Positions 22,999 to 32,787 of a DNA stretch of 64,000 bases are shown here, in pieces. The notes beneath the pieces were generated by a model. It worked only from the letters and a program-made list of their open reading frames with translations. It was not told where the DNA came from and ran no database searches. Source of the stretch: Microbacterium sulfonylureivorans (GTDB lineage Bacteria > Actinomycetota > Actinomycetes > Actinomycetales > Microbacteriaceae); NCBI RefSeq assembly GCF_003999995.1, contig NZ_RJAD01000002.1, positions 620,001 through 684,000 on the forward strand. Reading direction: 5' to 3'. Each line of letters begins with the position of its first letter. Positions within the stretch are counted from its first letter, which is position 1. The position numbers were made by a program, and so were the translations under genes.

Positions 22999-24378
22999 TC
23001 ATCTCCGCTGCGTCGTAGCCGCCTCGTGCGCATGACCGAGGCGCAGACCCGGGAGGAGTGCGAGCAGCGCGAGTCCGGTCGCGATCGCGAACACGGCGGG
23101 GAACGCGGCATCCGTTCCCGCCAGCGCCGTGAAGACGAGCCCCATGACGGCGATCGAGGTGGCTGCGCCGACAGAGTCGGAGATCGACAGCGCCGAGGAG
23201 TTGAATCCCTGGTTCTGCGGGGTCGAGTAGGCCAGCGTCAGCACTGTCAGTCGTGGATACATCAGCCCCATGCCGCCGCCCGCGAACGCCCATCCGGCGA
23301 TCAGCACCGCGGGGTGCAGCATGAGCACGGCCACGACGGCCGCGACCACCGTCGACGTGACGAGCAGCGACGTTCCGATCACCGTGATGCGGGCATTGCC
23401 GAGTCGATCGCCGAAGCGCCCCTGCACGTCGGCGGCCGCAGCCCAGGCGATCGCGGCGGCGGTGAGGCCGAGGCCCGCCCACGTCGGAGAGAAGTCGTAG
23501 TGGTCGATCAGCAGATAGGGGACGTAGATCTCGGCGCCGAACAGCGCCCCCGCGATCAGGCCGCGCATGAGCACCACGCTCGGCAGCCCGCGGCGGGCGA
23601 GCAGCGTTCCCCGCGGCAGCAGGGGCCTCGAGGCCAGGGCGATCACGAGAGCGGATGCCGCCACCACCGCCCAGGAGTACGCCCCGAGTCTGCCCGCCAG
23701 GCTCAGCGCCAGCGCTCCGAGGGCCACCGCCACCGCGCAGGCCATGCGCGGTCCGATCCGGCCCGTGGCCGGACGGTCCGCGCCCAGCGGGAGTCCGTAG
23801 AGGCGGAGAACGACCATCGTGAACGCGACGACGGTGAGCGCCGCGACCCCCAGGAAGACCCAGCGCCAGTGAAGGGCCTCGGTCACGGCGCCGGCGAGGA
23901 ACGGTCCGATCAGCGACGGGACCACCCACGCGGCCGAGAACGCCGCGAACACCCGTCCGTGAAGCACCGCCGGGTACACGCGCGCCACCACGACGTACAG
24001 AGCGACGGTCTGCCCGCCGGTGCCGAGTCCCTGGACCAGTCGCCCCGCGACGAGCCACGGCATCGAGGCGGCGAGCCCGGCGACGACGAGACCGACGACG
24101 AAGAGGATCACGGCGGTGGTCAGCGGTGCGAGCACTCCCCCGCGATCGCACCAGGCGCCCACGGCGACCATCCCGATCACGCTTGTGGCGAGCGTCCCCG
24201 CGAAGGCGACCGCGTACAGCGCGTCGCCGTCGAGATCAGCGCTGACGACCGGCATCACGGTCGTGACCGCGAGCGACTGCATCGCCGCGAGGAAGATGAG
24301 GGCGACCGCGCCGACCGTGACCCAGACGTACCGGCCCTGCCAGATACCCGTCGAGGTGTCGACGGGTGCGGTGCTCAT
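22999..24378 (-). CDS. MFS transporter
   Basis: A 459-residue major-facilitator protein with about 12-14 hydrophobic helices. It carries the antiporter-like GAWCDRGG loop after helix 2-3 and the GRLVQGLGTGGQTVALY motif of drug-type exporters. Substrate unknown. Its ATG overlaps the stop of the aminotransferase gene by one base (TGATG), so the two are co-translated. The following siderophore operon is only 44 bases away and on the same strand, so read-through past the iron box is possible, and a siderophore-export role cannot be excluded. Confidence 0.85.
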   Translation of the reverse strand: MSTAPVDTSTGIWQGRYVWVTVGAVALIFLAAMQSLAVTTVMPVVSADLDGDALYAVAFAGTLATSVIGMVAVGAWCDRGGVLAPLTTAVILFVVGLVVAGLAASMPWLVAGRLVQGLGTGGQTVALYVVVARVYPAVLHGRVFAAFSAAWVVPSLIGPFLAGAVTEALHWRWVFLGVAALTVVAFTMVVLRLYGLPLGADRPATGRIGPRMACAVAVALGALALSLAGRLGAYSWAVVAASALVIALASRPLLPRGTLLARRGLPSVVLMRGLIAGALFGAEIYVPYLLIDHYDFSPTWAGLGLTAAAIAWAAAADVQGRFGDRLGNARITVIGTSLLVTSTVVAAVVAVLMLHPAVLIAGWAFAGGGMGLMYPRLTVLTLAYSTPQNQGFNSSALSISDSVGAATSIAVMGLVFTALAGTDAAFPAVFAIATGLALLALLPGLRLGHAHEAATTQRR

Positions 24379-25532
24379 CAGGCCAGGCTACCCACCCGGC
24401 GGACGGCCTCGGTCAGCAGCTCGGGCGAGCATCCGAAGTTGATCCGGACATGGCCGTTGCCCTCTTCCCCGAAGTACGGACCCAGGTGGAAGGCGACGTC
24501 GGCCTCACGACGGATCTTCACCGCGGGGTTGTCGCCCCACCCCAGATCGGACAGATCCACCCACGCGAGGAATCCGGCATCCGGGATGCGATAGCGGGCG
24601 GAGGGAACGTGCTCGGCGAGGAGGTCGGCAAGCAGCACGCGGTTCTGGTCGAGTGCGGCGAGCTGGGCGTCGAGCCACGGATCGCTCTCCTCCGAGAACG
24701 CCGCCAGCGCCGCGATCGCGCCGAACAGGCCCGTGCGCCACTCCACCTCGTCCGGGAGCGAGCGGACCACCCTCGAGGTCGCGTCGTCCGCGGTGACCAT
24801 CAGCGCGCACTTGAGGCCCGCGAGGTTGAATGCCTTGCTCGCGCTGACGACTGCGTAGCCCACGCGCGCGGCGACGGGCGAGGCGTCCAGGAACGGGGTG
24901 AACGTCGCGCCCGCGTGCGTGAGCGGCGCGTGGATCTCGTCGCTGACGACGACGGCGCCGAAGGCGGCCGCCAGGTCGGCGAGGGCCGCGAGCGTCTCGC
25001 GGGAGTGGACGGTGCCCGTCGGATTGTGCGGATTGCACAGCAGGATGGCGCGTGCTCCTCCTGCGAAGGCGGCCTCGATGCCCAGGAGATCGAGCTCCCA
25101 CCCCGTGCCCGTGTCGACGAGAGGGACGCGTTCGACGACGCCGCCGGCCTCCGGGATGCACTCGAAGAATGGCGGGTACACGGGGGTCGTCACCACGACC
25201 CGGTCCCCCGGCTCGACGACCTTCCGGAGGATCTCCACGATCGCCATCATGACGTCGCAGGTCGTGCGGATCCGCGACGGATCGACCGCCCAGCCGAACC
25301 GGCGCGCGGCGAAGCCTGCGTAGGCGGCTGCGACGCCGGGGTCGGGCGGGGTGTACCCGGTGTCACCGAGGGCGATCGCGCGGGTCAGCGCGGCCGTGAT
25401 GGCCGGCGCCGCGGGGTAATCGGTCTCTGCCACGAAGAACGGCAGGACGTCGTCGCCGTACTTGCGCCACTTCGTGCTGGACCGCTGTCGCAGCTGCTCG
25501 ATCGGCAGGGCCTCAAGGGGGATCACGCTCAC
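24378..25532 (-). CDS. PatB/MalY-type aminotransferase or C-S lyase
   Basis: A 384-residue fold-type I PLP enzyme. The PLP lysine is in SASKAFNLAGLKCA near residue 233, with the substrate arginine expected in the C-terminal FGCSPELL region and the CNPHNPTG segment near 170. The sequence fits the MalY/PatB group, which includes cystathionine beta-lyases and aminotransferases; the reaction is therefore not certain. It starts with GTG six bases after TAGTCT. The MFS gene downstream is coupled to it, which might mean export of a product or of a toxic substrate. Confidence 0.85.
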   Translation of the reverse strand: MSVIPLEALPIEQLRQRSSTKWRKYGDDVLPFFVAETDYPAAPAITAALTRAIALGDTGYTPPDPGVAAAYAGFAARRFGWAVDPSRIRTTCDVMMAIVEILRKVVEPGDRVVVTTPVYPPFFECIPEAGGVVERVPLVDTGTGWELDLLGIEAAFAGGARAILLCNPHNPTGTVHSRETLAALADLAAAFGAVVVSDEIHAPLTHAGATFTPFLDASPVAARVGYAVVSASKAFNLAGLKCALMVTADDATSRVVRSLPDEVEWRTGLFGAIAALAAFSEESDPWLDAQLAALDQNRVLLADLLAEHVPSARYRIPDAGFLAWVDLSDLGWGDNPAVKIRREADVAFHLGPYFGEEGNGHVRINFGCSPELLTEAVRRVGSLA

Positions 25533-25538
25533 CCGACG

Positions 25539-25544
25539 AGACTA
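25539..25544 (-). promoter_or_regulatory. Leaderless-type -10 (TAGTCT) of the PatB-like gene
   Basis: TAGTCT on the minus strand ends six bases before the GTG start at 25532. Confidence 0.5.
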
Positions 25545-25604
25545 GCCACCGGCCCGCCCGGGCCCGATTCGGGCGTCACCGTTCGAAACGCGACGGGGCG
25601 CGGG

Positions 25605-25934
25605 TCAGATCGCGAAGCCGAGCGCCCGCATCATGTCGCGGCCGTCGTCGGTGATCCGCTCGGGACCCCACGGCGGCATCCACACCCAGTTGATGCGGAA
25701 GCGGTCCACGACCTCGTCGAGCGCCTGGGCCGTCTGCTCCTCGAGCACGTCGGTCAGCGGGCAGCCCGCCGACGTCAGTGTCATGTGGATGACCAGCGCG
25801 TCGTTCTCGTCATCCCACCCGAGGTCGTAGATCAGGCCGAGGTCGACGACATTGATCCCCAGCTCGGGGTCCATGACGTCCTTGAGAGCTTCGGTGACCT
25901 CGTCGTACTTCTCGGGTGTGAGCGTTGCGGTCAT
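25605..25934 (-). CDS. sufT: DUF59/MIP18 metal-sulfur cluster assembly factor
   Basis: A 109-residue DUF59 protein, related to SufT, PaaD and the eukaryotic MIP18/CIA2 factors that help mature Fe-S proteins. It has DPELGINVVDLGLIYDL near residue 22, the conserved cysteine in TSAGCPLTD, and the C-terminal MPPWGPERIT. It is the last gene of the SUF operon, nine bases after sufC, which supports the assembly role. Symbol sufT is given because of this context. Confidence 0.88.
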   Translation of the reverse strand: MTATLTPEKYDEVTEALKDVMDPELGINVVDLGLIYDLGWDDENDALVIHMTLTSAGCPLTDVLEEQTAQALDEVVDRFRINWVWMPPWGPERITDDGRDMMRALGFAI

Positions 25935-25943
25935 GTAACGATT

Positions 25944-26738
25944 CTATGCTTCGCTGACGACGGCGGCGTCGGCCGGCTCTTCCTCGCCCGAGGGGAGGTA
26001 GCGGTCGTAGCCCTCGTCCTCGAGACGGTCGGCCAGCTCGGGGCCGCCCTCCTCGACGATCCGGCCGCCCACCATGACATGGACGAAGTCGGGGTGGATG
26101 TAGCGCAGGATCCGCGTGTAGTGGGTGATGAGGAGGACGCCGAGGCCGGTCTGCTCCTTGGCGCGGTTGACACCCTCCGACACGATCTTCAGCGCGTCGA
26201 CGTCGAGTCCCGAATCGGTCTCGTCGAGGATCGCGAGCTGCGGCTTGAGCAGCTCGAGCTGCAGGATCTCGTGGCGCTTCTTCTCGCCGCCGGAGAACCC
26301 CTCGTTGACGTTGCGCTGAGCGAACTTGGGGTCCATCCGCAGAGCCTTCATGGACTGCTTTACGTCCTTGGTCCACGTGCGGATCGACGGCGCCTCGCCC
26401 TCGATCGCGGTCTTCGCGGTGCGGAGGAAGTTGGTGACCGTGACGCCGGGGATCTCGACCGGATACTGCATCGCGAGGAAGAGCCCCGCGCGTGCGCGCT
26501 CGTCGACAGACATCTCCAGCACGTTCTCGCCGTCGAGCGAGATCGAGCCGCTCGTGACCGTGTACTTCGGGTGACCGGCGATCGTGTACGCCAGCGTCGA
26601 CTTGCCGGAGCCGTTGGGGCCCATGATGGCGTGGGTCTCGCCGGTGCGGATCGTGAGCGTCACGCCGTTGAGGATGGGGGTGATTCCGGCATCCGTCTCG
26701 ACCGTCACATGCAGGTCGCGGATCTCGAGGACAGACAT
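25944..26738 (-). CDS. sufC: Fe-S assembly ATPase SufC
   Basis: A 264-residue ABC ATPase of the SUF system; it drives the SufBCD scaffold that builds Fe-S clusters. It has Walker [10 protein letters not shown], the SufC-specific [14 protein letters not shown] signature and Walker [12 protein letters not shown], then the switch [11 protein letters not shown]. No membrane partner is involved. It starts immediately after the Rieske gene stop (adjacent bases), in the order sufB-sufD-Rieske-sufC-DUF59. Confidence 0.97.
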   Translation of the reverse strand: MSVLEIRDLHVTVETDAGITPILNGVTLTIRTGETHAIMGPNGSGKSTLAYTIAGHPKYTVTSGSISLDGENVLEMSVDERARAGLFLAMQYPVEIPGVTVTNFLRTAKTAIEGEAPSIRTWTKDVKQSMKALRMDPKFAQRNVNEGFSGGEKKRHEILQLELLKPQLAILDETDSGLDVDALKIVSEGVNRAKEQTGLGVLLITHYTRILRYIHPDFVHVMVGGRIVEEGGPELADRLEDEGYDRYLPSGEEEPADAAVVSEA

Positions 26739-27065
26739 TCAGACTTCCTTTTTGACAGTGGGGTCGATGAGCACGTCGTCACCGTCGATCACGACGGCGA
26801 AGACGGGGACGGGCTCGTACGCGGGGAGGTTGAGGGGCTTTCCGGTGAGCAGCGAGAACGCCGAGCCGTGAGCCCAGCACTCCAGCGAGTCGCCGTCGAC
26901 GAAGCCTTCGGCGAGCGAGATGTCGCCGTGCGTGCAGGTGTCGCCGATCGCGTGGACCTCACCGGCGGAGTCGAGCACGACGGCCATGGCGACACCGTCG
27001 ACCTCGACGCGGATCGCGGAGTCCTGCTCGAGCTCGCTGAGGGCGCAGACGCGCTGTGCGGTCAT
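26739..27065 (-). CDS. Rieske [2Fe-2S] ferredoxin in the SUF operon
   Basis: A 108-residue single Rieske domain of the bacterial ferredoxin (non-heme dioxygenase) type. The cluster ligands are CTHG and CWAHG (two Cys, two His). It lies between sufD and sufC, a placement seen in actinobacteria, and overlaps the sufD stop by four bases. It probably provides electrons for cluster assembly or for a Fe-S enzyme; its exact partner is unknown. Confidence 0.92.
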   Translation of the reverse strand: MTAQRVCALSELEQDSAIRVEVDGVAMAVVLDSAGEVHAIGDTCTHGDISLAEGFVDGDSLECWAHGSAFSLLTGKPLNLPAYEPVPVFAVVIDGDDVLIDPTVKKEV

Positions 27066-28252
27066 CGGGCGACCTCCCGTGCGAGCTCTTCCTCGATGGC
27101 GGCGAACAGCTCGGCCTCGAGTTCTGGGACGCCGAGCTTCTGCACGATCTCGGCGAGGAAGCCGAGCACGACCATGCGGCGCGCCTCATCCTCCTGGATG
27201 CCTCGCGCCTGCAGGTAGAACAGCTGCTCGTCGTCGAAGCGTCCCGTCGCGCTGGCGTGCCCGGCGCCGCGGATGTCTCCGGTCTCGATCTCCAGGTTCG
27301 GGATCGACTCGGCGCGTGCGCCGTCGGTGAGGACGAGGTTGCGGTTCGCCTCGTACGAGTCGGTGCCCACGGCATCCGGCCCGATGAGGACGTCGCCGAT
27401 CCAGACGCTCCGTGCCGCCGCTCCCTGGAGCGCGCCCTTGTAGAGCACGTCGCCGGTCGTCTCGGCGCCCTTGTGGTGCAGGTAGACCTGGCTCTCGAGG
27501 TGCTGGCCGGCATCGGAGTAGCTGAGGCCGTAGAGCTCGGCCCGCGAGCCGGTGCCGGCGAGTTCGACGCTCGGGTTCACCCGGACGACGCCGCCGCCGA
27601 AGCTGACGACGATGTGGCGGAGTGTGGCATCGCGCTCGACGCGGGCCTGGTGGGATGCCGCGTGCACGGCCTCGTCGTCCCACTGCTGCACCGTGACGAC
27701 CTCGAGGTGAGCGCCTTCGCGGACGATGACCTCGACGTTCTGGGCGAACTGGGCGGCGCCGACATGACGCAGCACGACCGTGGCGCGGCTGTGGCGCGAT
27801 GCCTCGATCACGATGTGCGCGTGCGCCACGAGGCCGGCGGAACCGCCCACCGACTCGATGACGACGGGTTCGTCGAGCTCGGCCTCCACCGGGACGGTGA
27901 TGTACAGCGCCTCCGCGGAGCGGCTCCATGCGATCGCGGCGGGGAGGTCGTCGGGGAGGAAGACCTCGCCGCGCGGTGCGGCGCCGACCGCGAGGCCGGC
28001 CGCGGCCACGGGTCCGGACACGGCGACCGACACGGCGCCGGCGTCGCCCGCCTCATCGGCGAACAGGCGCGTCAGGCGGTCGACCGGAGTGTGCTTCCAG
28101 TTCACCTCGCGCCCGGTCGGGGCCTCGAAGTCGGACGGATCGTACGAACGGGGACGCTCGTCGCGGGTCTGCACGGGCACGAACGCACCGGCGCCATCGG
28201 TGTGGCCCTTCGCACCGGGGACGGTGACGGGGGCCTGGGTCACGGAACTCAC
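27062..28252 (-). CDS. sufD: Fe-S assembly protein SufD
   Basis: A 396-residue SufD/SufB-family beta-helix protein that pairs with SufB to form the cluster scaffold. It carries the family's C-terminal core with ATGRFDDEQLFYLQARGI and EARRMVVLGFLAEI. It lacks the SufB-type cysteines, as expected. The GTG start overlaps the last base of the sufB stop codon (TAGTG), and its stop overlaps the Rieske start. Confidence 0.95.
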   Translation of the reverse strand: MSSVTQAPVTVPGAKGHTDGAGAFVPVQTRDERPRSYDPSDFEAPTGREVNWKHTPVDRLTRLFADEAGDAGAVSVAVSGPVAAAGLAVGAAPRGEVFLPDDLPAAIAWSRSAEALYITVPVEAELDEPVVIESVGGSAGLVAHAHIVIEASRHSRATVVLRHVGAAQFAQNVEVIVREGAHLEVVTVQQWDDEAVHAASHQARVERDATLRHIVVSFGGGVVRVNPSVELAGTGSRAELYGLSYSDAGQHLESQVYLHHKGAETTGDVLYKGALQGAAARSVWIGDVLIGPDAVGTDSYEANRNLVLTDGARAESIPNLEIETGDIRGAGHASATGRFDDEQLFYLQARGIQEDEARRMVVLGFLAEIVQKLGVPELEAELFAAIEEELAREVAR

Positions 28253-29670
28253 TAGCCGACGGATCCTTCCATGCCCATCTCGATGAGCTTGTTCAGTTCG
28301 AGTGCGTATTCCATCGGAAGCTCGCGGGCGATCGGCTCGATGAAGCCGCGGACGATCATCGCCATGGCCTCGTCCTCGGGCATGCCGCGGCTCATCAGGT
28401 AGAAGAGCTGCTCCTCGCTGACCTTCGACACGGTCGCCTCGTGGCCGAGCTGCACGTCGTCGACGCGGATGTCGATCGCCGGATAGGTGTCGGAGCGCGA
28501 GATGGTGTCGACGAGCAGGGCGTCGCAGCGCACGGTGTTCGCGGAGTGGTGCGCATTGGCGTCCACCCGCACCTCACCGCGGTAGCCGGCGCGGCCGCCG
28601 CCGCGGGCGATCGACTTCGAGACGATCGACGACTGCGTGTACGGCGCCATGTGGATCATCTTCGCGCCGGCGTCCTGGTGCTGGCCGGGACCGGCGAAGG
28701 CGACGGAGAGCGTCTCGCCCTTGGCGTGCTCGCCCACGAGGAAGATCGACGGGTACTTCATCGTCACCTTCGAGCCGATGTTGCCGTCGATCCACTCCAT
28801 GGTGGCGCCCTCGTGCGCGATCGCGCGCTTGGTGACGAGGTTGTAGACGTTGTTCGACCAGTTCTGGATCGTCGTGTACCGCACGCGAGCGTTCTTCTTC
28901 ACGATGATCTCGACGACGGCCGAGTGCAGCGAGTCGCTCTTGTAGATCGGGGCGGTGCAGCCCTCGATGTAGTGGACGTACGAGCCCTCGTCGGCGATGA
29001 TCAGCGTCCGCTCGAACTGGCCCATGTTCTCGGTGTTGATGCGGAAGTACGCCTGCAGCGGGATCTCGACGTGTACGCCCGGGGGCACGTAGACGAACGA
29101 GCCTCCCGACCAGACGGCGGTGTTCAGCGCGGCGAACTTGTTGTCGCCGGCGGGAATCACGGTGCCGAAGTACTCCTCGAAGAACTCCGGGTGCTCGCGC
29201 AGGGCCGTGTCGGTGTCCATGAAGATGACGCCCTGGGCCTCGAGCTGCTCGTTGATCTGGTGGTAGACCACCTCGGACTCGTACTGCGCGGCGACGCCGG
29301 CGACCAGGCGCTGACGCTCGGCCTCGGGGATGCCCAGGCGCTCGTACGTGTTGCGGATCTCTTCGGGGAGCTCCTCCCAGGAGCCCGCCTGCTTCTCGGT
29401 CGAGCGCACGAAGTACTTGATGTTGTCGAAGTCGATCTCGCTGAGATCGGCTCCCCACGTCGGCATCGGCTTGCGGCCGAACAGCTGATAGCCCTTGAGC
29501 CGGGTCTTCAGCATCCATTCGGGCTCGCTCTTGAGAGCCGAGATGCCGCGAACGACGTTCTCGTTGATGCCTCGCTGCGCGACGGCGCCTGCGGCATCGG
29601 TGTCGTGCCACCCGAACTCGTAGACGCCCAGGCCATCCAGCTCCGGGCGATCGATCAGCACATCAGACAT
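28252..29670 (-). CDS. sufB: Fe-S assembly protein SufB
   Basis: A 472-residue SufB, the main scaffold subunit for Fe-S cluster assembly. It has the family's [19 protein letters not shown] core, the [19 protein letters not shown] segment and the conserved cysteine in the TVRCDALL region, plus the C-terminal [17 protein letters not shown]. It heads the operon. The sufR regulator gene common upstream of sufB in actinobacteria is absent; instead ctaA lies divergently 269 bases away. SufS and SufU are also not present nearby, so desulfuration must be encoded elsewhere. Confidence 0.97.
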   Translation of the reverse strand: MSDVLIDRPELDGLGVYEFGWHDTDAAGAVAQRGINENVVRGISALKSEPEWMLKTRLKGYQLFGRKPMPTWGADLSEIDFDNIKYFVRSTEKQAGSWEELPEEIRNTYERLGIPEAERQRLVAGVAAQYESEVVYHQINEQLEAQGVIFMDTDTALREHPEFFEEYFGTVIPAGDNKFAALNTAVWSGGSFVYVPPGVHVEIPLQAYFRINTENMGQFERTLIIADEGSYVHYIEGCTAPIYKSDSLHSAVVEIIVKKNARVRYTTIQNWSNNVYNLVTKRAIAHEGATMEWIDGNIGSKVTMKYPSIFLVGEHAKGETLSVAFAGPGQHQDAGAKMIHMAPYTQSSIVSKSIARGGGRAGYRGEVRVDANAHHSANTVRCDALLVDTISRSDTYPAIDIRVDDVQLGHEATVSKVSEEQLFYLMSRGMPEDEAMAMIVRGFIEPIARELPMEYALELNKLIEMGMEGSVG

Positions 29671-29723
29671 CGTCAGGTTTCTCCTCCGGGCTCTGGCGGT
29701 TCATCCGCCCCGGCATTCCGGCT

Positions 29724-29745
29724 CCTCCGGTGGAGTTACCGGAGG
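29724..29745. promoter_or_regulatory. Inverted repeat upstream of sufB
   Basis: CCTCCGGT (29724-29731) and ACCGGAGG (29738-29745) form a perfect eight-base inverted repeat with a six-base spacer, 54 bases upstream of the sufB start. It may be a repressor site or a leader hairpin; nothing distinguishes these. Confidence 0.35.
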
Positions 29746-29939
29746 GGGATGCCGCTCGTGGGCCCTCTCATTCGGCGCTGACCATCGCGCCTAGACTGTC
29801 AGTGGTTCGCGCGCCCGAACCCTGTGGTTCTGTGCGTGCGCGACCGACCCCTTGATTCTACAGGTTCCACCCCGGCGCCGGGCCCCGCGTGTCTTGCACG
29901 CCCCGTGTGCGGAACCGGCCCTAGGAGGCGACCACACGC

Positions 29940-30935
29940 ATGTCCGCGGAACCGACGACCACGACACGTCCCGGAATGCTGCGGCGACTCTGGAACCGGA
30001 TCGTCGAGATCGGGCGTCGGTTCTGGGCCTGGCTGCCCTCGACGATCGACCGCCGCGTGATCGTCCTGGCGTGGGCGACGCTCGTCGTGCAGATCGGGAT
30101 CGTCGGCACCGGGGGCCTGGTGCGGCTCACGGGATCGGGACTCGGATGCCCGACCTGGCCGCAGTGCACCGACGACTCCCTCATCGCGACGCCCGAGATG
30201 GGCATCCACGGCGTGATCGAGTTCGGCAACCGCCTCCTCACCTTCGTGCTCGTGGTCGTCGCGATCCTCATGTTCCTCTTCGTCGTGCGGATGCGCCGCG
30301 AGCGCGGCGATCTCTTCTGGCTGTCGCTGGGCATCGGCCTGTACGTGCCGCTCCAGGCGATCATCGGCGGCATCACCGTCCTCACGAACCTCAACCCCTA
30401 CGTCGTCGGACTCCACTACTTCGCGTCCGTTCTCCTGGTCGCACTCTCAGCCGCGCTGGTCGTGCGCGTGTACGCGACGCCGGGGCCCCGCGCGCTCGCC
30501 GTGCCCCGCTGGTATGCGATGACGACGCACCTCACGAGCTTCTTCGTGCTCGTGACGGTCGTGGTCGGAATCCTGGTCACCGGCTCCGGACCTCATGCCG
30601 GCGACCACGGCGCGGCGCGCAACGGCCTGAACCCCGAGTTCATGCAGCACGTGCACTCGTGGCCCGCCTACATCACCTTCGCGCTGACGCTCGTGCTCGT
30701 CGTCGGCGCGCGCCGCACTCCCCCGGCGCTGCGCCTGACCCTGTGGAGCGGACTGCTGCTCGCAGTCGAACTCGTGCAGATCGCGGTCGGACTGTGGCAG
30801 GCGCGCGCAGGACTGCCGATCTTCCTGGTCAACATCCACATGGTGCTCGCCGTCATGCTCGTCGCAGCCATGACAGCCGTCGTGATGAACCTCACGGCGC
30901 CGACAGGCGCACTGCCCCGCACAGCGGACTCATAG
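29940..30935 (+). CDS. ctaA: Heme A synthase
   Basis: A 331-residue membrane protein with about eight helices that oxidises heme O to heme A for aa3-type oxidase. Heme-ligand histidines appear in GLHYF, QHVHSWPAY and NIHMVLAV. In the first pair of helices the sequence is VIEFGNRLLT where many CtaA proteins have E-x-x-H-R, so one expected histidine is an asparagine. It has an AGGAGG ribosome site 11 bases upstream. SURF1 and ctaB in the same window support the role. The divergent neighbour is sufB. Confidence 0.9.
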   Translation: MSAEPTTTTRPGMLRRLWNRIVEIGRRFWAWLPSTIDRRVIVLAWATLVVQIGIVGTGGLVRLTGSGLGCPTWPQCTDDSLIATPEMGIHGVIEFGNRLLTFVLVVVAILMFLFVVRMRRERGDLFWLSLGIGLYVPLQAIIGGITVLTNLNPYVVGLHYFASVLLVALSAALVVRVYATPGPRALAVPRWYAMTTHLTSFFVLVTVVVGILVTGSGPHAGDHGAARNGLNPEFMQHVHSWPAYITFALTLVLVVGARRTPPALRLTLWSGLLLAVELVQIAVGLWQARAGLPIFLVNIHMVLAVMLVAAMTAVVMNLTAPTGALPRTADS

Positions 30936-31024
30936 GCGATGCAAGGCTCCTGCACGAAGACGGGTGGAAGCGTGGCGGATGCCGCGGCCCACCCGGGTCC
31001 GCGGATCACCTTGAGGAGTCGCCC

Positions 31025-31456
31025 GTGAGCAGCCGTCCCGCCCTTGTCCGCAGCATCCCGTTCTGGGGTCTCGTCGCCGCGTCCCTCGGCACCGCCGGGT
31101 ACGGCGCCCTGGTCCTCACCGAGAAGCTCGGCACCATGACCACGACACTGACTGACGGCACCGCGACCGGCGTCGAGGTCTACGTCGGCCAGTCGCAGGC
31201 CGTGTTCGGCGCCGTGCTCGTCGGCGCGGGCGTCGTCGGCATCCTGCTCGCCCTGACCGTCGCGTCCCTCGCGACGCTGCGCCCGTCGGCACCGGTGGAG
31301 GTCGTCGAGCCCCTCGACTGGGACTCCGCGACCGATGACATCGAAGACGGCTCCGTGCACGGCTACGAGCGCGGCCTGGGCTACACCGCCGCGGTCGAGA
31401 CCGTCGGCCGGTCCGACGAGGACGCCGAGCGCGAGGCATCCGCAGCCACCCGCTGA
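31025..31456 (+). CDS. Small membrane protein (hypothetical)
   Basis: A 143-residue protein with two hydrophobic helices (WGLVAASLGTAGYGALVL and FGAVLVGAGVVGILLALTVA) and an acidic C-terminal tail. I do not recognise its family. GTG at 31025 is chosen because GAGGAG at 31013-31018 precedes it by six bases; the longer open frame upstream overlaps ctaA and is not coding. It lies between ctaA and ctaB on the ctaA strand, so a link to heme A or oxidase assembly is possible but unproven. Confidence 0.7.
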   Translation: MSSRPALVRSIPFWGLVAASLGTAGYGALVLTEKLGTMTTTLTDGTATGVEVYVGQSQAVFGAVLVGAGVVGILLALTVASLATLRPSAPVEVVEPLDWDSATDDIEDGSVHGYERGLGYTAAVETVGRSDEDAEREASAATR

Positions 31457-31461
31457 CCTGC

Positions 31462-31515
31462 GCGCGAAGAAGGCCCGCCGTCCCGGATGATCGGGGCGGC
31501 GGGCCTTCTTCGCGC
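31462..31515. terminator. Bidirectional terminator, small membrane protein / ctaB
   Basis: A perfect 19-base stem (31462-31480 with 31497-31515, including GAAGAAGGCCCGCC) with a further four-base pairing inside the loop lies between the convergent genes. One of the strongest hairpins in the window. Confidence 0.9.
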
Positions 31516-31527
31516 TGTGGTACGCGC

Positions 31528-32469
31528 CTAGAACGGCAGCAGCGGATCGACCGCGATCGCGACGAAGATGAGCGTCAGGTAGGTGATCGAGGCGTGGAAC
31601 ACGCGCATCGGGCGCGGCTCCGTGCCCCGCACGGCGCGGTTGTAGAGGCGGTGCGACTCGTAGATGAACCAGCCGCCGAAGACCAGCGACGACACGATGT
31701 AGACGAGTCCCATGTCGGCGACGGGGATGAGGAGCAGGGAGCACGCGACGGTCGCCCACGCATAGAGGATGACCTGCAGGCCGACCTGCGAGCCGTTGCG
31801 GGTGGCGCCCAGCATCGGCACGTGCACCTCTTCGTACTGCTCCTTGTACTTCATCGAGAGCGGCCAGTAGTGCGGCGGCGTCCACAGGAAGACGAGCGCG
31901 AAGAGGATGACGGGCGGCCACGCGAGCGATCCGGTCACGGCGGTCCATCCGATGAGCACGGGGAAGCAGCCGGCGATGCCGCCCCACACGATGTTCTGCT
32001 CGGTGCGGCGCTTCAGGATCATCGTGTAGATCACGACGTAGAAGAAGATCGCGGCGGCGGACAGCGTCGCTGCGAGCCAGTTGGTCGTGAGCCACAGCCA
32101 CGCGGTCGAGAACACCGCCAGGGTCCAGGCGAACACCAGTGCCCCGCGCGGCGATACCTCGCCCGTGACGAGCGGGCGGTTCACGGTGCGCTGCATGTGC
32201 GCATCGATGTCGCGGTCGAGGTACATGTTGAACGCCGCGGCCGAGCCGGCGCTCGCGGTGCCGCCGATCACGGTCGCCACGACGAGCCACAGGTCCGGCA
32301 GCCCGCCCTGGGCGAGGATCATGACCGGCACCGTCGTCACCAGGAGCAGCTCGAGGACGCGAGGCTTCATCAGCGCGATATAGGCGCGGACGGTGCGACC
32401 GAACGGCTGGCGGGACGGGCGGGCTGCCTGAGCAGATGCCTCGGCTCCCGCTGTCGTCGTGATGTCCAT
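31528..32469 (-). CDS. ctaB: Protoheme IX farnesyltransferase
   Basis: A 313-residue UbiA-family prenyltransferase with about nine helices; it attaches farnesyl to heme b to make heme O, the substrate of CtaA. The prenyl-diphosphate/Mg site [20 protein letters not shown] lies near residue 80, and a second aspartate-rich loop region is present further on. It ends at a terminator shared with the small membrane protein gene. A TAGACT hexamer at 32503-32508 may be its -10, giving a leader of about 30 bases. Confidence 0.95.
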   Translation of the reverse strand: MDITTTAGAEASAQAARPSRQPFGRTVRAYIALMKPRVLELLLVTTVPVMILAQGGLPDLWLVVATVIGGTASAGSAAAFNMYLDRDIDAHMQRTVNRPLVTGEVSPRGALVFAWTLAVFSTAWLWLTTNWLAATLSAAAIFFYVVIYTMILKRRTEQNIVWGGIAGCFPVLIGWTAVTGSLAWPPVILFALVFLWTPPHYWPLSMKYKEQYEEVHVPMLGATRNGSQVGLQVILYAWATVACSLLLIPVADMGLVYIVSSLVFGGWFIYESHRLYNRAVRGTEPRPMRVFHASITYLTLIFVAIAVDPLLPF

Positions 32470-32787
32470 CGCCCCCGCAATCGCCGCGTGCAGAATCGCT
32501 TAAGTCTATGGCATCGGCCCGGCCCGCCCGGCGCCGGCGCGAGCGCTCACAATCCGGTCGGCCTCCGCGTGAGGAGAACGTCACTCCGGCGACACGACGC
32601 CGACACGGAACACGAGCCGGGGTTCGCAAGACTCTGTCACACAGCGGCTCACATGGCCGGGGTGGTATGCCCCTTCGCTATGCTGAAACCACACGCGCGC
32701 CCCACGCCGATTCCCCCTTCTCCACCACCGGACAAGGACGCGGAGCGGTCCTCGTCTGGGCGCACCTTCATTAGAGAGGCGGTCCGG
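32470..32787. other. Intergenic region ctaB / tkt
   Basis: This 318-base divergent space holds a possible ctaB -10 (TAGACT, 32508-32503, minus strand) and a possible tkt -10 (TATGCT, 32679-32684, plus strand), which would give tkt a leader of about 97 bases. Reading frames are open across much of it but I see no coding evidence and no strong hairpin. Confidence 0.5.

Noticed and set aside
24361..24384. TAGCCT six bases before the MFS start as another leaderless promoter
   Set aside because: The hexamer lies in the last codons of the aminotransferase gene, so the match could be chance and the genes look co-translated.
31594..32787. Upstream extension of the transketolase frame across ctaB
   Set aside because: It is antisense to ctaB and not conserved; family alignment starts near the GTG at 32788.
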